Shown one piece after another: positions 61,645 to 64,000 of a stretch of 64,000 nt of DNA; positions within the stretch are counted from its first letter, which is position 1; each line of letters begins with the position of its first letter. Origin of the DNA: Flavobacterium covae (lineage in GTDB: Bacteria > Bacteroidota > Bacteroidia > Flavobacteriales > Flavobacteriaceae); NCBI GenBank assembly GCA_019565575.1, contig CP067379.1, forward strand, positions 186,001 through 250,000, read 5' to 3'. A program made the translations under genes and the position numbers. The notes below the pieces were generated by a model, which worked only from the letters and a program-made list of their open reading frames with translations, was not told the DNA's origin and made no database searches.

Positions 61645-63018
61645 ATGAAAAGAATATCAATAACATTGTTTGCTCTAATAGTAATCATTTTTATTATTAA
61701 TTATTTTTATCAAGTTAATTATTGTGCATCTCCAACTAACTACTATGTATCGCCAAGTGGCAATGATGCCAATCCTGGAACGAAGGATTTCCCTTGGAAA
61801 ACGATTCAACATAGTTTAAATAATATGCCTGCTAATAGCACACTAAATGTTGGTAGTGGTGTTTACAATGAAAAAATTCAAATTCCAGTTAATAATATTA
61901 CGATTAAAAATCAAACTTCTACTCTTCCTATTATTGATGCAACGGGTATTACCAATAAAAATTCTATCATTTCTATTTTAAACAAAAAACACATTACAAT
62001 AGATGGTTTAGAATTAAGAAATAATATTCAAAATGATGCCCAAGGTATTTTAATAGAGGGTTTGTGCAATGAAATAACTATCAAAAATTGTATAATTCAT
62101 GATATTCATTTTTCTTCAAATCCAAATGCTCCTGTAAATGCGTCGACTAATGCGCAAGGAATTATTGTTTATGGTACCAATCCTACTAAAGCAATACGTA
62201 ATTTAGTTATAGAAAACAATCAATTATTCAATTGTAGGCTTGGTTATAGTGAGGGAATTGCTATTAATGGTAATGTTGATAATTTTAAAGTTATAAATAA
62301 TACTGTTCATGATTTAACAAATATTGGAATTGACGTAATTGGGTATGAAGGTACGTGTTCTTTTTCTAGGAATGATCAAGCAAGAAATGGTTTGGTAAAA
62401 AACAATACCATTTATAATTGTATTTCACCCTCTGCTAGATCTGGTGGAATTTATATAGATGGCGGCAAAAAAATCATCGTTGAAAATAATGAATCACATC
62501 ATAATGGGTATGGTATTGAAATTGGTTGTGAAAATATTGGCAAAACTACTGATGGAATTATAATTCGTAATAATATATTCCATAACAATCAAGTTTGTGC
62601 AATTGCATTAGGAGGTTTTGATTATCCAAATGGATCTGGTAAGGTTACTAATTCAATCATTATAAATAACACTTGTTTTTCAAACGATTTTACCAGTTCT
62701 GGCAACGGAGAATTATATTTATCTTATAGTGAAAACTCGATCATAAAAAATAACATTTTTCACACAAATTCAAACAGTAATTTAGTTTATGCTGAATTAA
62801 GTCAACCAAATTTAAATTTTAATGATAATATATTTTATTGTCCAGACGGGATTGATAATCTATATGCTAATTGGAACGGATCAAGTTATACTGGCTATTT
62901 TTCATTTGTTATAGGGACTTCGTCTAATTTAAATTCTAAATTTGCTAATCCAAACTTTACTAAAACGGATATTACTTCTCCTTGTTTTAATTTATTATCA
63001 ACTTCTTTAAACAATTAA
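61645..63018 (+). CDS. Exported right-handed parallel beta-helix protein
   Basis: I start at Met 61645 (MKRISITLFALIVIIFIINYF), 45 bases inside the longer frame from 61600, because the signal/anchor helix begins there. The NYYVSPSGNDANPGTKDFPWKTIQHS segment is the DUF1565 start typical of secreted polysaccharide lyase-like beta-helices. At least ten coils with Asn ladders follow (IKNCIIHD, IENNQLFNC, VINNTVHDL, VKNNTIYNC, VENNESHHNG, IRNNIFHNN). About 457 residues. It may bind or cleave polysaccharide; no catalytic residue can be assigned. Confidence 0.85.
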   Translation: MKRISITLFALIVIIFIINYFYQVNYCASPTNYYVSPSGNDANPGTKDFPWKTIQHSLNNMPANSTLNVGSGVYNEKIQIPVNNITIKNQTSTLPIIDATGITNKNSIISILNKKHITIDGLELRNNIQNDAQGILIEGLCNEITIKNCIIHDIHFSSNPNAPVNASTNAQGIIVYGTNPTKAIRNLVIENNQLFNCRLGYSEGIAINGNVDNFKVINNTVHDLTNIGIDVIGYEGTCSFSRNDQARNGLVKNNTIYNCISPSARSGGIYIDGGKKIIVENNESHHNGYGIEIGCENIGKTTDGIIIRNNIFHNNQVCAIALGGFDYPNGSGKVTNSIIINNTCFSNDFTSSGNGELYLSYSENSIIKNNIFHTNSNSNLVYAELSQPNLNFNDNIFYCPDGIDNLYANWNGSSYTGYFSFVIGTSSNLNSKFANPNFTKTDITSPCFNLLSTSLNN

Positions 63019-63235
63019 TATTTATTTTTACATTTTAAGGGTTGCTTTTAAAACTCAGTTAAATATAAAATTTGAGTAGTTGGTTCTTTCTAGAGTTCTA
63101 AAAACTATTAATCATGGATATTTTTCTAAGCGTTTTTCCGTAATATATTTATATTTTTTATTAGTTTGTGTAGAATTCATCAAGTATATCATTATTTATA
63201 TGCAACAATAAAACATTAACATTTATTTATAAAAC

Positions 63236-63263
63236 AATCGCCTTATATTTAGGCGATTATTTT
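63236..63263 (+). terminator. Intrinsic terminator
   Basis: The stem AATCGCC-TTATATTTA-GGCGATT is followed by ATTTTTTTATTTT. It most likely ends the beta-helix transcript. It lies only a few bases before the next reading frame. Confidence 0.7.
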
Positions 63264-63269
63264 TTTATT

Positions 63270-64000
63270 TTGGAATCAATTACGTTTACTATACACGAGG
63301 CAATCCAAGATCTTCCTGTTACATGGAATACGATTGCGAAGGACAATGCTTTTTTACAAACGTCTTATTTATCTGTTTTAGGAGAGTCTTCTCCTGTTAA
63401 TATGCAATGTTTTTATATTGCTATATATGAAAACAATAAACATATAGGTGTTGTCCTAGCTCAATATATCCAATCACAGCAATTATCTTCATTTGGCGAT
63501 CGAGATAAATGTTTTAGAATTTACACAAGAAATTTTTTACTTCGTCATTTTGCTTCTAATGTTCTATTTATTGGTAACAATATGATTACGGGACAAAATG
63601 GATATGCGTTTAACAAAGAGATGAATTTTTCTTGTATTAGTCAAATTTTACAAGAATGTAAGAATCATGTAATATTACATTTAAAAAAACAAAATATCAA
63701 TATACATATTATTGTTTTTAAAGATTTCTATGAGGGTAGCAGTAATGAATTGAAAAAATATTTTTTAAGGATTTTTTTGAATTTAATATTCAACCTAACA
63801 TGATTTTTGAGTTAAATCCAGAATGGAAAACGGAGGAGGATTACATGGCTGCTTTGTCAAAAAAATATCGAGATCAATACAAACGTTCTCATAAAAAATT
63901 TAGTGGTATTACTACCCGCGAATTATCTTTAGAAGAAATTAAAATATATGAAGAAAGAATATATGAACTTTATCATCATGTAGCTAAAAATGCTCCTTTT
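63270..64000 (+). CDS. FemAB-like/GNAT acyltransferase, cut by window edge (one frameshift)
   Basis: The protein matches the 'peptidogalycan biosynthesis' FemAB-like GNAT family: YENNKHIGVVLAQY in the first half, then, after adding an A near 63768 (KKYFLKDFFEFNIQPNM), FELNPEWKTEEDYMAALSKKYRDQYKRSHKKF, the family's hallmark. Members transfer acyl or aminoacyl groups in small-molecule or envelope synthesis. The only in-frame start is a TTG at 63270 just after a terminator hairpin; an upstream start in another frame after a further indel is possible. It continues beyond the right edge. Confidence 0.7.

Overview
The window looks like a chromosomal segment of a member of the Flavobacteriaceae (Bacteroidota), probably Flavobacterium or a close relative. 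The DNA is strongly AT-rich. One secreted protease ends in a type A sorting domain of the type IX secretion system. Several promoters carry the Bacteroidota -7 box TAnnTTTG, ribosome binding sites are weak, and the tmRNA tag reads GENNYALAA. Many genes are broken by one-base indels, including housekeeping ones (gcvP, pbpC, hpt, serA). Most indels lie in A/T homopolymers. About a dozen others are a single extra G in front of GAAG, nearly all at CTGAAG. This looks like uncorrected long-read sequence rather than biological decay, so I give corrected gene spans and state each frameshift.

Layout. 1-6.8 kb (minus strand): a tight operon of Sec-exported proteins. It encodes a ricin/Shiga-type ribosome-inactivating protein (RIP) domain, two papain-fold cysteine enzymes, an HExxH metalloprotease-like protein, a discoidin-like protein and a large subtilase that runs off the left edge. 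7.2-13.8 kb: an M28 peptidase, an M43 metalloprotease, obg, a CorC/HlyC-type protein, adk and hpt. 14.0-21.7 kb: two near-identical IS1182-family copies in inverted orientation enclose purK and purE, and a Septu-like ATPase plus HNH nuclease pair sits between those two genes. 21.9-29.8 kb: an M3 peptidase, a SanA-like protein, and a GbsR/MarR regulator cassette with three copies of one palindromic operator, followed by a DUF2071 protein, two paralogous small membrane proteins, an epimerase, a lipoprotein and a UbiA-like protein. 29.7-40.9 kb: pbpC next to a thioester alpha-2-macroglobulin lipoprotein, then gcvP. 41-47.5 kb: MITE-like repeats, a FabH-like synthase, tmRNA, a serine hydrolase, a saccharopine-dehydrogenase-like enzyme and a J-domain/KTSC protein. 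47.5-50.3 kb: three initiator tRNA genes followed by three tandem units, each a GIY-YIG nuclease gene plus a 3' half of that tRNA; a fourth, decayed unit lies 1.3 kb away. 50.3-59.6 kb: a histidine-decarboxylase-like enzyme, a D-2-hydroxyglutarate-dehydrogenase-like FAD/Fe-S protein, a SerB-SerA fusion, an unknown secreted protein, a DUF1338 protein and an Lrp regulator. 60-64 kb: an Rpn-type nuclease, a beta-helix protein and a FemAB-like acyltransferase cut by the right edge.

Functional links. The left-hand operon looks like a secreted, probably eukaryote-directed, effector cassette; the RIP is the best-supported member and the most notable single gene. The tandem GIY-YIG/tRNA-half units look like a minimal element tied to the initiator tRNA locus. 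The serBA fusion next to the FAD/Fe-S dehydrogenase fits known coupling of 3-phosphoglycerate oxidation to D-2-hydroxyglutarate turnover, and the DUF1338 enzyme may feed the same metabolite.
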